Below the pieces are notes generated by a model. That model saw only the letters and a list, made by a program, of their open reading frames with translations. It was not told the DNA's origin and made no database searches. A stretch of 64,000 nt of DNA. It comes from Durusdinium trenchii (lineage: Eukaryota > Sar > Dinophyceae > Suessiales > Symbiodiniaceae). The position numbers and the translations under genes were made by a program. Each line of letters starts with the position of its first letter. Positions within the stretch are counted from its first letter, which is position 1. Below are positions 1 to 11,948 of the stretch, piece by piece. The DNA lies in the NCBI GenBank assembly GCA_963970005.1, contig CAXAMN010021585.1, positions 147,300 to 211,299 on the forward strand, read 5' to 3'.

Positions 1-1552
1 GGTCATCACATGTCATCACCATTGGTCAAAAAAGCCGTGTCCATGTCTATGTCAATTGGCTGTGCAAGCCGGAGGCCGGAGAGCTTCAAACGTCTAGTAA
101 CACATCCGATCCTGCCAGTACCATCCGAGGCAGCCTCCTCTTTGGCAGCTATGCTATGTTGCCTTTGGGTTCCGGTGTATTGGGATCCGATGATGATGGC
201 CAGTGTGCTGGTACCAAGCCGCTGGCCTCTGCCAAATCGGTCTTAGACATGCGGAGTCGGGTCAAGAGGGTCTGCCATTTGTGCCGGAACATAGACATGG
301 ACAAAGCACAAGGTCAGGGAAATGATTTGAAGGGTCCATTCTCCCCGTGGCCAATATGAAAGGAGTTCCATGTCGGTGTGCCTCCTGAAGGATTCGGAGT
401 GAACATCCTCTCACTAGACCCGTTTGGAACTCCAGGTTTGACAACTGTCCAACTTTGCATGTCGGTTTTGGAGAGTGGGAGAAACTTGAACACAATCATA
501 CTCAATCACATTATTCCTTGCGGTTCTCCCTTTTTCATTGCGCTTCTTCTGTGCCTCCACCTTTTTCTACGCATTCGAATGTTTCAGGCGCCAATGCCTA
601 TTTGACGATGGACTTGAGGAGATGGCTCCACAATCCGTTTGTGTCGTGGCTGAAAGGGCAGATTTGAAGGGCCGATCGGCCGATCACATTGGTTCTGTTA
701 GCGATTTGAGTGGGGGGGCATGTGTGCTTCTGCTTGGCTTTCCGAAGGCCTTCAGAACTCATCCTTCTCCACCAGTCCACCTATTTACAGTGATAGGCCT
801 TGAAAAACCATGGGGTAGTCACCCCTCCACACCGATAGAAGACACAACACATCCACACGACCTCAAGGACCTCCGCACCACCGGGTTCGGATTCGGTCTG
901 GTCCGGCCGCCCATGGCCGCCCATGGCCTTGGATGACCATGAGATCCATGACGTTTGAAGACCCACCTGGTGGAAACAACCATTGTGTGGACCATGATCA
1001 TGTTTTAAATGTTCCAGGGAGTGTAGAAGTCTATCAACGAGAGGCACCGAGGCACCGTTTTCCACACACTTTGAAACTCCTGGACTCGGGTGATCTAAAC
1101 CCCAGGCCCTAGGACTCCAACAACATCCGAAAAGAAGGTTGTTGGGACGGGTGCCAGGGTGGTCTAGCTATTATACCTTCTAAGGCTCTAAGGATGCAAA
1201 GTCTGGACTGCATGAAAAGTAGGACTGGACCCGAACCTATGGAGGGGTCTGGGGTCGAACCCTAAGGGTGTTCAAAGACCAAGGCCGCAGGCCTGTTTGG
1301 AGTTTTAAACATTTGGACTTTGAGGGTCCATTTAGAGGCTTTACCGATCCGGTGCTTGAAATGGGCTCCATGCGGCGCTTGCCATTCTTTTTCAGTCCGG
1401 AGGACACAGCAGTTGGATGCACGGGGAACGTGGAAGAACACCCTGACATACCCCTGACATCAGCACTTGAACCGCGTACGAGACCCTGTAATCTCAATGG
1501 ACTCAACTCGGCATCCCGTTCAACTTCCAACCAACCGACATAAGACTCTAAG

Positions 1553-1660
1553 TACCCAGACACGACGAATGGGACTGCCATATGTGCCGATCAGGCCAGG
1601 GGTGGTTTGGTTTGGGTCGTAGGTTTCCATATCCCAGTCCCATTCGTCGTGTCTGGGGTA
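1553..1660. repeat. 108-bp foldback element
   Basis: Left arm 1553-1583 and right arm 1627-1660 are near-perfect inverted copies: the core CAGACACGACGAATGGGACT reappears reverse-complemented, and the arms extend to roughly 30 bp with two mismatches and a one-base offset. The loop is about 43 bp and has no coding potential. This fits a miniature inverted-repeat (MITE-like) or foldback element; no target duplication was identified. Confidence 0.75.
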
Positions 1661-3440
1661 TACCAGGATGTCCGACCAGGACCATCCTGTTTGTCCGACC
1701 AGGACTATCCCTGCTGAGAGTGTCTCCCATCGGCGTTTCCGCTGTCTGCACCGAGGTCACGACCGGCGATGGGACCAAGGCCAACACGGCGCCGACCTCG
1801 GAGCGGTTCGGGCAACGGAACCAAAACGAACGCCTTGAACTGCGGAGGGTTTGAACTGAGGGCTGAGTGTTGGGAACGAACGCGTGGTGGCGGAGGGTGA
1901 TTCTTTAGTTCGGATCACACGAAAGTTGGATGTTGCAATTGACAGGATTCTTATCACTCCTCAAACTTCATCTTGGATATTTTAGGATGTGTGCCACGCA
2001 GAGAAGTGGCCAAGTGGCAAAACAAGTGGGTGCCTCTGGGTTTCTGGACCATCCATGGCAGTCCTTACTTCATGTTGCGTGCCAATGAGTCGAGCATATG
2101 ATTGAACATCTGGAAGAATTATCCTGCTTTGGCTGACACATGACAGCTCCTTACTATAGCACTACTTTGTTGATGGAAGAAACACAATGACAATGAATTA
2201 GAAACCCTGAATCACTTGGCTCCTTCAAACCATTGAACATCTTCTCCCCCCCATCCTTGAGACCTCCTCAAACCGCTCAGGGTTCGGTCTTTGGGGGCTG
2301 GACGGTTTTTCAGTCGGTCGTGCACGACGTAAGGCAACCTGAAGCGAAGACAAGTAGAGTCCAATCAGTCTTTACAGTTGGAAGTGAAGTATCTAAGCAA
2401 CCTAAAGCTGGCAGCTTCGTACAGATGTGCTGGTAGATCTTTCGGTTGCCTAAAACTACATGTATCGGCTTTTATTGTTTCTTTGCAAAGTGTTCCACTG
2501 TCGTGTTTTTGTTCCCACATCCGACAGAGCTACGCTGCTTACCACGCCGCGAAAACTCTCTCCTGTCTAAGGCCGGTGCGCGGATGATCATCATGGCCGG
2601 TTCTGTGGTGTATAGCTTCACAGCAGGACTTATGGTCTTGACCCTTGGGCTGAAGAGGGACGGAGAGGGGCCCAGTGATGGCCTCGTGTATCGGGCGCCC
2701 AATCGGATTGAATCCGAGAGTTGTGTGGACGCGACACTGGACATTGCAGTTGTGATATGTTGTGATGGTATATGCTGATAGTTGTGGAATGTTGTGGAAG
2801 ATCGCCAAAGATGTGTCGAGGAGAAGTTAGTGCAGAAACGGGGTTGTTCCATCTTGTTCTGACAAATTAATTTGCAGCATTGTGCCTTCAGAATCTATAC
2901 TAATACTGTGCATATTATTACATGCTGAAAATTAGACATCAGACACATCTAATCAAGATTTCATGTATGTTCATGTCATTCTATTTCCAAATGCCTTTGG
3001 TTATTGGTGGCGTATATTTACAATAGCGTTTATACATGTTTATACATTCATTTTGTGTTTGGAAAGCAGTGTGCTGTCGACCCAGGACCTTGATTCAGCA
3101 TCAGGGCCATGGTGTTTGGACGCCCATTGGACCCTGCGCCAGCAGGCGGTCACCGGCGGTCCGATGCTCTTTTGCCCATACACGACTTAGTGAGACTGTC
3201 ATATAGTGTGAAACCCTACATTTGGGGTGGTTGATTTGGAGTCTTTGGGTTCTGATAACATGAATTCATTCTCCACCTATCAGGTGAGGGTTAGATGCAG
3301 GATGTGCAGCTCCGTTGATCAACTCTCGTACCACATGTCACCTGTGCTGTGGTTAAACAAAGACGTTCGTTGCCGGCATGTCCATCGACTACCATACAGC
3401 TCCAAAGACATCCGTTGCATAGGATTTTCGCAGGTATTGG

Positions 3441-3487
3441 GGGGAAGGCTACTGTAAGCAGATTTTAAATCATACAGTAGCCTCCCC
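3441..3487. repeat. Short inverted repeat
   Basis: Arms GGGGAAGGCTACTGTA (3441-3456) and TACAGTAGCCTCCCC (3473-3487) pair over 15 bp with a single bulge around a 16-nt AT-rich loop. It may be a short foldback or a structured transcript element. No function is assigned. Confidence 0.5.
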
Positions 3488-6088
3488 AGTTCCACGGGTA
3501 GATTGGGTGGATTGGAGGTGTAACCAGTAACTCTGTAACCAATCTGGGGTGGATGTGTATTTTCCCAGGAAACCGCCGAATCCCCCAAACTGAGGTGTTT
3601 CACGAATTGTAGCCTTTCTCTCCAAGGATCGAAAGGCGAAGAGTCAAGCGAAGTCTGACAGCGCTCCGGCGGTCGGTTTTCATTGGCCTGTCCGTCCTAT
3701 AGTCGTTTGGTCGTTTGGTCGTTTTAGATCTAACGAGGCCGTTCAGAGTTCAAGCTGCAGAGGGGCCAGGGGGTGTTTCTTTTTTTAAGGGGAGCCTCGA
3801 CCAATAAGTTGTGGTCTATGTTTCTTCTTCCAGCAGGTCCAACATCGGGGGTCTAATGAACCCATATGACACAGTGATTTCGATGTAAACCTTACCAGAA
3901 CACCAAAACACATAATACACAACAGGCAGCGCTGCAGTGGATAGCATGAGACCATGCGCTGCATCGCCGAGACTGAAACAAAAAATTCACCTGCCAGATG
4001 TGCAATCAAACATCTGCTCACCGAACACCAAAACACCTGCTCGTCTCATCTGCTCAGAAGGTGGATACCAATCCTGGAAAAACCACATTTCCGCCGTTTA
4101 AGACAACACCTGCACTATCCATTTTCCACCTGCTACGTTTCGACCGAACAAGGTGGTGGGCTCAAACAGCAACATCTGTTTTCTCAAGCAAGATCCATTA
4201 AAGGGTACCAGCTTTCCCCGGTCCAAACGCCCAAGTGTTAAACGAACATGGGTGAAGCAAGCAGCAGAGTATAGCAGAGTTGTTTTGTGTTTTTATATGT
4301 TTTATACCTGGTTTTGCTCAAGGTGATTTGTTATTTTCCCTTGCAGGGTAAATTCCCTTTTGGATTTTTTTTCCTTTTTCCGGGGTCCTTAATGCAAGCA
4401 TAGAGTGACTGCTCGTTGTTTTGTAGCTCTTTTCCTCGCGCGACTGGCGAGGTCGGCGACAGGTCGTCTACCCAACGGTGGACACGGAGGTCTGAAGGAT
4501 CGACCCGAACCTTCGACCTGACAACTCCGTCAAAGGAGAAAACAAACACTTTATATAACTATAAACATCTATCAACCATTGTGTTACTGTGTTGTTTATA
4601 TACATATATATATACATCAGGTTTATATCATCAGATAAAGAAACACTAAACAGCCGTTTGGTTTTCAATCCTCATTCCTTGTGTACCCTTGACTGTGGCT
4701 TTTCGACCTCTGCAGGCATGGCAAGCTGCCGGCTTGGGCCATGACCGTCGCCTGCAGCCTGTCACTTGGTGGAGTGGGGCCGGTTCGATGTATTCGGCTG
4801 AAAAGAGAACTGAAGGTTAACTTGTTGAGTTCATTTTTGAGTGCAACACAATGCATTTAGTGTGAAGGTTCATTAATTAAAAACACACACCATTTTAATA
4901 TGTTTGCATGTTTTTTTTGAGTTCACACTATATTTTTAATTTGAAGATTGAGTGCTTGGATGTCAAGATGTTTCGATTCTGCTCACTGATTCCTTCAAAT
5001 CCGACAGCCAAGCTGAAGAGCTGAATCGAATTCTGTTCCAGTATTCTCAACAAATTGCCATGCATTTTCCAGCTGGGTGAGCAGAGTTTGGACTGGAAAT
5101 CTCACCAAAGAAAACCCCAGAGTTGGACACGTTTTACCATGCTGGCTGCCAATGGCTGCAGGCGCATGGGTCACTCAGAGGAAAGAAGCCAAACCCTAGG
5201 CCCTAGGGACCCTAGCCTTCGACGAGGAGGTTCACGACTCCAGACCCCACGACGAGCCGCCGAGCCGCACGAAGCGTTTTGGAAAAAGCGACGACCGAGG
5301 TCCATGGTTGCAGTGGGCTTTGCCGCCAAAGCGTGCAAGGACGCCGAGGAGCGGACGACGGTGTGGGCGAAGCACATGGGGACGAGAAACGCGAGGGGGT
5401 GTTGTAGGAGGTGTACACAGGCTCGCAAGTTCAGACTTTTGGGGACCTGCACCCCAAAACATCAGGCTCTGAAACTGAAGAATTTTGTTTTTTTCTATGA
5501 TTTTTTTGCGCACAGTGTGAGTTTGACCATGCTTTTGCCAGGGTTCGTTTGCCATTTCGTTCAACGAAACTTTCTTTGTTCCTAGTGACCTTGAAACGAG
5601 CATTCAGAATGGTTAATGCGGGCCCGCCCACGATCCACTTGGATTGCCCACCAAGCCTGTTTGAGAGGAACATACACCAGGAATTTTACGCATGAAGTAT
5701 CCCAAAAGCATCTTCCCCCGGGGCGCTCTGACCTTTGGGGAATCGTAATTTTTCACTGGACGAACTTCCAGACCCTTTTGATTCCACCTTCCGACCATCG
5801 ATGGTCTGACCTACGCCCTTGGTTGGTTGATGAACAGAAGGGGACTTTTTCCCCTAAGAGCACAATCAATCAATTTGGTATATGACAGTACCTGGCACCG
5901 ACCCCTCTAGTCTTCCCAAGTACGGACATCACTGATTCTGATCTTTGGTGCTTCCGGTTGCTGGCCCGGTGCTTGCAGAGGACATCCATCAGCCCACGCG
6001 CTGGGCGCGTGACGAAGAGGCGAGGCGAGACCGAAGCGATTGAGGCTGTTGCAGCGCGGAACACCAAGAGTCAGGTGGTATATATTCA

Positions 6089-6187
6089 TCCACATACCTT
6101 CTCAGAAGGTACTTGGGCCCTCCAAGCCTACATAAACAGTCTCCAATCACCTTCTGACAAGGTACTTGGATCCCTAGGGCCCTAGGG
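6089..6187. repeat. Double-hairpin repeat family, copy 1
   Basis: Two palindromic cores of the type ACCTTCTCAGAAGGT (about 6097-6111 and 6149-6164) flank a shared centre containing CTACATAAACAGTCTCCAA, followed by TTGGATCCCTAGGG. Close relatives lie at 25013-25115, 30003-30097 and 32682-32770, and a related foldback at 20458-20543. It looks like a very short non-autonomous element of about 90-100 bp. Confidence 0.65.
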
Positions 6188-6734
6188 ATTATGTTCGTTA
6201 TAATTTCATATACTATACGCGCGCCCTCCACACCGAAGCTGCTTTTCACAAGGTTTTAATTTACGGCTTTGTTTTTGGTGCCGCAGAATCACTTACTTGG
6301 TACAGTCCTATCCAAACCGCTGCAGTACAGCAAGCCCGCGCACAGATACTATCCGGGACCAAAGTGTTAAGTCCGTTATTGGTGCAGTATTGGTGCTCAC
6401 TTTTGAGTATCACGTACTGCGAGGAACCACGATGCAGAAACCTGAACTGTGTCCAGTAATGAGCCTTTGACCTTGAAAGCCTTTGACCGCTGCTCGTTGA
6501 GACACCGAGACACCGAGCTGCCGGATAGCTGCGCGGAGCCCGGAGAAGAGGCGGCTGGGCGGTTCTGAGACTCCCTCCAAGTTCCCCCTCCAACAACTTG
6601 GTTTACCCGGCATTCGTGATCTAAGCTATTTTTCTGCATCCGCGTGATGCTAAGTTTAAGCTCTGTATTGAATGATTTATATATAGTTCCCAATTGCCGA
6701 TCCGTCCTGTTGTTTCCTTGGAAATAGGGCATCC

Positions 6735-7830
6735 ATGCTCAGTCGTTTGTTCGACAAGTTCTTCAATCGTGGGCATCCGCGAGGCAGCTCCCAGGCAGCG
6801 CTGCGCACATTGCATGTGCATGCTTGTGTGCGATGGCGCTGCATGGCTGTGGCCTTGTGCACCGCAGAGGTGTGGCATCAACGCTGCTCTGCACTGTCAT
6901 CTCCCCACACGCCGAGCGTGGCACCCTCGAGGGCTTTGCCTTGCCAGCAGAGACTGATGCCGATGCATTCCTCACACCCTGGCCCGAGCTGAACTGCGCG
7001 TTTGGCTCGCCAAGCGGAAGCATCCAGCATCTCATCGTAAACAACAGCCTCAAGCGCAACCTTGCCTTGCAGCAGGCACTTGGTGCATCCTCATTGCACC
7101 GAGCTTTGTAATCTCGATGTCCATCACAGGTAAGTGGCTTGCTGCGCATGATCTGGAGTGCGGGGAGCATGCAGCAGGAGCAAGCTCGTCAGATTTGACG
7201 CCCCGTGATCATGAGGGCGTTCTCGAAGGGAGAGCCACCTGCACTGCGCCAAGCATTGGTGCATGCATCATGGATGTGCAAGGCCCTATGCCACCCCTGC
7301 CCTCATCAACATGGTGGCCGAGCAGGTTCTGCGAGAGCTCCAAGAAACCAAAAGCAACTGGACTGGCGAGGTGTGCAGCAAGCCCCCAGAGTCGGGATAG
7401 CCAGATGGCATTGCAGATAGCTTGGCTTGGGGCTCCAGGCCTACTCTGGCGGAGTCAGGCCTTGCATGCGGCATCACATGCGTCTCCGCTAAGTGGATCG
7501 TGCAAAGCAACCTCACCGCCATCACCGCGGCAGCCAGCGCAAGGCATGCGCGTGCACCTGCAGCATCTTCCAGACCGCTGATGAGCTGCCTGCTGGGCAG
7601 TTGGAGACTGTGGAGAGCGGTCGAGAGAACGACAGAAGCACGATGGTGCAAGGCACGCGTTGCTTCGGATGCTTGCAGCTCAGGTGTTCCTCGAGGTCGA
7701 TTTGCAGCTGATCATTAGCCTTGTGGGGACGAACGATAGGCTGTGACACACCGGGGCACCAAGTTCCGAATTCGTGGCCTACCAGGCCTACCATGACTTC
7801 TGGGATCTTCTGCGGCCATGACCAGCGCCT
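6735..7830 (+). pseudogene. Possible eroded coding sequence
   Basis: The region is richer in G+C than its surroundings and several overlapping plus-strand frames stay open (6824-7111, 7117-7581, 7422-7718), with protein-like stretches that change frame repeatedly. A good 5' splice-site consensus (CAG|GTAAGT) lies at 7126-7134. It could be exons of an unrecognised gene or a decayed copy. No domain or family was recognised, so this is a weak call. Confidence 0.25.
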
Positions 7831-9153
7831 CTCCTTTAAATACAAACGCTTTCCGGACCACAGGCCTGTCCATCCCAATCAACCGGGCCACTCACACCTG
7901 AGTTTCTGTTGCCACAAAGCATTACAAAGCCATTGAAGATTTGGTTTGGTCGTGGTGGGCCCTTACTGTGTGTTTCCGCTGTGACGAAATATTAGAAAAA
8001 CCATCATTCCAGATCCCATGGTGGTCCAATTAAACCGTTGCGCTTGTGCAGCTTCATGGTCCCAAAAACGGGGCCCAAAATCTGGCAGGGCGGCACCGGT
8101 AGCTTTAGTTGCCAGAAAATATATCCAACTTTGGTGCCAAAACTTCGACTGAAGAAAACGTTTTTTCTGCGAGTGTTGGCATAACACTTTGCAACGGGTT
8201 GCAAGGAAAAACGGGCATTACGTTGATATCATTAGCACCGTCCATGTCTCCGCAGCACTTATGTGTATGCGTATATCATATACAGAATCATTGCCTGGAT
8301 CTCTGAATGACCTGACGTGTTGCCAAGACTGACCCCCTGACGCAATCATCCCAGCCCGGGAAGAACGTCCTCCATCGTCGTGCATGGTTGCCAGGTTCGC
8401 CCAACACGTTTGCCGCGGCACCTGCGATTTTACTGGATACAGCGCCTGACTGTGGTTTGCAAGAGCTGGAGATCCAGGTGGGCCTATATGGCGGTTTGTA
8501 GTGTCATGGGAGGGTAACAAATTTGTGCATCATCTGGAAAAAATTCCTGGTGCTGGTGGAAACACTGCAACTTCTAGAGTCTGCAGTGACCAATGTCCAG
8601 TCTCCTGTGCAAAGGCTGCGGTGGATGACTTTCCACTTTTCACCAGGACTCGGACCCAACATTCCCTCCTGCTCAAAGCTGGTTGAGTCTCAGAAGGTGA
8701 GTTTCAGACACACCAGCAAAATCTTCTGAAGTCCGTCTCCAAGTTACGTACTCTTCCTTCGGTTAGACCGGTTAGGCCATTGGCCGTTCACTCAGAGTTC
8801 TCAAGAGATGACCATCGCATGCCGCAGCAAACACTGCCAGCAACTGATTGTTTTTTGGAGCGGTGATTAACCGAGTCGATTGAGTCTACGCTTAGCTAAT
8901 CTTTAGGAAGTTCCCTCCGGACATTGGATCCACAGGGGTTGAACAAAGAGAGAACGTGCACACTGTTTCCCAACAGTCTTTCAGACGTTTCAGTCCTTTT
9001 CGGTACTTTTTTGACTGTTTGATCTGCATGGCAATGCTTGACAGGCATTTGATCTTAATGGCCAGTGCGCTCTATGACTCCTACACCTTCTACAAGGGAC
9101 TTCGAGTCACTGGGCTGGGGCTTCACTGGGAAAGTATAACATTCCAAAGTTTC
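7831..9153. other. Gene-free flank of the copia element
   Basis: No convincing gene or large repeat is visible. The last five bases (GTTTC, 9149-9153) are the left target-site duplication of the downstream copia element. Confidence 0.5.
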
Positions 9154-9256
9154 TGTTTGGATGTAGGGTATGTACATACTATACACGTACCCCGACTTTT
9201 GGCTCAAGGGAAATAAGCGCGAGCGGCCGAGCTTTGAGCGTCCATATACATTTTCA
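9154..9256 (+). repeat. 5' LTR, 103 bp
   Basis: It is identical over its whole length to 17670-17772. It is very short for an LTR. It contains TTTTGGCTCAAG (9197-9208), the last 12 nt of the dinoflagellate spliced leader. The final A, with the following TG of the primer site, forms the ATG of the small first ORF. Confidence 0.95.
9197..9208 (+). promoter_or_regulatory. Spliced-leader 3'-end relic in LTR
   Basis: The 12-mer TTTTGGCTCAAG equals the 3' end of the conserved 22-nt dinoflagellate trans-spliced leader; the upstream leader bases do not match. The second copy is at 17713-17724 in the 3' LTR. It may derive from reverse transcription of a trans-spliced transcript, or may be a functional sequence mimicking a leader end. 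The origin is inference. Confidence 0.6.
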
Positions 9257-9528
9257 TGGTAGCGGAGCTCTTGGTTACGTTGGCCGCGCTTTTGATCCAC
9301 TTGGTTGGCCTTTACCTGCCCGAGATTGTCGCCTCCATCGGTGTGCTGTCCGCCGCTTCGGTGGGCGCACGCTGGAGGTGGAATCAGAGGGCACTCCAGC
9401 AGCGACGAGTTGATCGCTGGCGGCGCCTGGTGCGCAAGATCTTCAGGATCCGCTCCCTCCGACGAGTTTGGGGGCATTTGGGCCACTTCCTGAACGACCG
9501 GAAGCGATGGCCACGGTTGGAGGGATGA
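9256..9528 (+). CDS. Small membrane-type leader ORF
   Basis: A 90-codon ORF whose ATG straddles the LTR/primer-site junction, so the primer site itself encodes the first residues (MVAEL). Residues about 4-35 form a long hydrophobic stretch that could be a membrane segment; the rest is strongly basic and Arg-rich (RWRWNQR, RRLVRKIFRIR). It overlaps the start of gag by 22 nt in another frame. No known family was recognised. It could be a genuine accessory peptide, an upstream ORF tuning gag translation, or chance. Its position directly behind the primer site is its main support. Confidence 0.4.
   Translation: MVAELLVTLAALLIHLVGLYLPEIVASIGVLSAASVGARWRWNQRALQQRRVDRWRRLVRKIFRIRSLRRVWGHLGHFLNDRKRWPRLEG
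9257..9268 (+). other. Primer binding site
   Basis: TGGTAGCGGAGC starts immediately after the LTR. TGG pairs with the universal CCA tail of tRNA, and 10 of 12 bases match the initiator-methionine-tRNA primer site usual in copia elements (TGGTATCAGAGC). It primes minus-strand DNA synthesis. Confidence 0.8.
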
Positions 9529-11948
9529 GTGCACAAGAGCTGATCGACGTGGTACGACAGCTGAGGCAGGAGGTCACCCAGGGACAGCAGCGCGAAGCAC
9601 GACTACAAGGGCAAGTTGAGATGCTGGTTCACGCTCAGCAGGCACAAGGAAGCGATCCAGGAGGACACTTCGAAGGTATGAGACAAGCGTTCACAGCCTT
9701 GGCGCAGTCACAGCAGGACCTCATTGAAAACATCAAGATGCCGAAGGACGCCAAGAAGACTATGAGCTTGGTCGACAATCGTGGACTAGCGAAACCGGAC
9801 AAGTTCGACGGAAAGGAGGAAGGATTTTTGTACTGGCGCACTCGACTGGAGGCCTTTGTGACCTCGATCCATCCAGATCTAGAGGACATCATGCTGTGGG
9901 CTGAGGAGATGGACCATGAGATCATGTCGGCTGACATCAAAGCCGCTTGGGGCCCGTTGAACCCCAGTGAACGCGAAGTCGTGGACGTCGACAGCATGAA
10001 CTCGCAGCTGTTTGCGGTGCTGCAGACGTTATGTGAACGTGAAGCTTTTCAGATAGTACGGAGCTCTGGAAAGCACAATGGTCTGGAGTCGTGGCGACGC
10101 CTGGTACGAAGACTTGACCCGGCCACCGGGAACCGAAGACGAGCAATGTTGAGAGCCATCCTCAACCCAAGCAAGGCGAGCAAGCTCGAAGACCTGTCGA
10201 ACTCCATCGAATCTTGGGAGGAAATGGTAAGGCAGTACGAGCACAAGAAGAGACCGGACGGAACACGGCATCAGCTCGACGAGGAGATCCGCATGTCGGT
10301 GCTGGAACACTTGTGCCCCGGCGAATTGGAAAAGCATTTAAATTTGCAGTTGAATCGCTCAAGATTCACATCGTACCTGGACGTGCGCAACGAGATCGTG
10401 CTGTACATCGAGGCAAGGCTCGGGGCCAAGTTTCGAATGACCGATGCAAGCCAACCTCCCGGAGGGCAAGATCCACAACCCATGGATGTCGGAGCCTTTG
10501 AGAAGAAGGGCAAAGGAAAGAGCAAGAAAGGCAAAGGCAAAGGAAAAGACGGCAAGACGAAGAAGGGCGACTCGAAGGGCATCGGAAAGTGGCAGAGCAG
10601 CGGAAAAGGACAAGGATCCCAGGCCAAAGGCTCAGGTTCGCAAAGTTCGAAGACTTGCCACAGTTGGACTTGCCACAACTGTGGCAAGACGGGGCATTTT
10701 GCTCGAGATTGCTGGAGCGCTGGCGGCGGTGCGGCGAATGCGAACCAGAAGCCGAAAGGCGGGAAGTCTAATCCTAAGTCGAAGGGCAAAGGTGGCAAGC
10801 ACATGTCCAACCTGGAGGAGTCCCCCGCAGAGCCACATGCAGAGCCGATGGATACAGGATGCTTCAGCCTCGCGGGACTCGAAGTAGAGATCGAGATCGA
10901 CCCGGAGATTAAGCAAGAGCTGGAGGATGCAGATCGATGCATGAATCCCTGCGACTATTGCTTCTGCCAGAATTGCGGACTGGACGAAGGAGGACATGTT
11001 GAACACATCTGCAACTTGTGCGGCATGGATTGGGAAAGGTTCCTGGAGAACGAGGACCTGAAGTCCATTCGAGCTGCGCTCAAAATGACGAAGCCGGACG
11101 ACTTCGAGTACATCGTGGACAAAACGATTTGCCTCATGAGGGGAATCTCACTGAAGACCTTCCAGGCTTATAAGGACGATGTGAAGGAGAAGTTGCGGAA
11201 GAAGGTCGACCCTGATGAGAGCTTGCGGAAGATGAACAAGGAGACATTGCAGCAAGTCGAAAAGCACAGGCAGGAACTTCGCTTGCTGTACTTCGAGAAG
11301 TTGACAGACGCGATCGTTGGGGAGAGTCGGACCTCTGGTCTAGGCCAGCCCCCGGGGTCCAAGGATGGCGGGACGAGTCAGACCGTTGGTCAGGCCGGCC
11401 CTGCATCCGGATCCAATGAGCAAGCTTCGAGCTCAGCAGGTCGTGTGGAGACGGAGGTGAAGCCCAGAGTGATGGAAGAGATGAGTCGAGCCTTTGGTTC
11501 GGCCGAGTTCCCATCAAGACCCGCAGGGTCATCATCCGGGACAGTCCTGCACCGAACCATCGGACAGATGGAAGTGGCGAACATTGACGCTACGATTCGC
11601 GAGAAGATGGCAGCGTGCGAAGAATGCGAAACGAAAGAAGAGGTTCAAAAGTTGGAAGCCGAAGTCATGGTGTTGAAGGCTAAGAAGGACAAGTTGAAAG
11701 AGAAGATTCACCGAGATGACCAGGTTACCAAAGCGAAAGCCAAGGCAGCACCTAAGCTCACCGCGGAGAACCTGAACGACCAAAGTTGGCACGATTCGCG
11801 GTATTATCAAGCTGTCAAGGCCGGTGCAAGCCATTCGTTGGCGTGGAGTCAAGAACGCAAGAGGAGGAAGGCGACCCTACATCGCCAACAAGGAGTTGCC
11901 GACCGTGCAGCCGAAAGAATCAGGATGGACAAGGAACAAAGCCTGTGA
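9507..11948 (+). CDS. Gag-like nucleocapsid protein
   Basis: A protein of 813 residues from ATG 9507 (MATVGGMSAQ); the frame is open further upstream but the first ATG is here. Residues about 15-45 look coiled-coil, followed by a helical capsid-like region (about 90-320). A Lys/Gly-rich basic tract (about 330-385) precedes a CCHC zinc knuckle, CHNCGKTGHFARDC (about 388-401), which packages element RNA. A second cysteine cluster of CxxC pairs lies at about 480-507, and a coiled coil at about 700-740. It is much longer than typical copia Gag. It ends by overlapping the protease frame, which lies one base back, so Gag-Pol expression would need a -1 shift or repair of a one-base deletion. Confidence 0.9.
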   Translation: MATVGGMSAQELIDVVRQLRQEVTQGQQREARLQGQVEMLVHAQQAQGSDPGGHFEGMRQAFTALAQSQQDLIENIKMPKDAKKTMSLVDNRGLAKPDKFDGKEEGFLYWRTRLEAFVTSIHPDLEDIMLWAEEMDHEIMSADIKAAWGPLNPSEREVVDVDSMNSQLFAVLQTLCEREAFQIVRSSGKHNGLESWRRLVRRLDPATGNRRRAMLRAILNPSKASKLEDLSNSIESWEEMVRQYEHKKRPDGTRHQLDEEIRMSVLEHLCPGELEKHLNLQLNRSRFTSYLDVRNEIVLYIEARLGAKFRMTDASQPPGGQDPQPMDVGAFEKKGKGKSKKGKGKGKDGKTKKGDSKGIGKWQSSGKGQGSQAKGSGSQSSKTCHSWTCHNCGKTGHFARDCWSAGGGAANANQKPKGGKSNPKSKGKGGKHMSNLEESPAEPHAEPMDTGCFSLAGLEVEIEIDPEIKQELEDADRCMNPCDYCFCQNCGLDEGGHVEHICNLCGMDWERFLENEDLKSIRAALKMTKPDDFEYIVDKTICLMRGISLKTFQAYKDDVKEKLRKKVDPDESLRKMNKETLQQVEKHRQELRLLYFEKLTDAIVGESRTSGLGQPPGSKDGGTSQTVGQAGPASGSNEQASSSAGRVETEVKPRVMEEMSRAFGSAEFPSRPAGSSSGTVLHRTIGQMEVANIDATIREKMAACEECETKEEVQKLEAEVMVLKAKKDKLKEKIHRDDQVTKAKAKAAPKLTAENLNDQSWHDSRYYQAVKAGASHSLAWSQERKRRKATLHRQQGVADRAAERIRMDKEQSL

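Larger units (their letters stand above)
1..6700. other. Gene-free repeat-rich region
   Basis: No open frame here looks like a conserved protein; the longest (5055-5585, 176 codons) has no recognisable domain. The stretch holds short foldbacks (1553-1660, 3441-3487), a direct repeat near 1669-1709, a (GTCGTTTG) run near 3700-3722, AT-rich patches near 4590-4650 and 4870-4950, and one member of a double-hairpin repeat family (6089-6187). Nothing else is supported. Confidence 0.6.

Noticed and set aside
5055..5585. 176-codon ORF
   Set aside because: Composition is irregular, no domain is seen, and overlapping opposite-strand frames are equally open; chance is likely.
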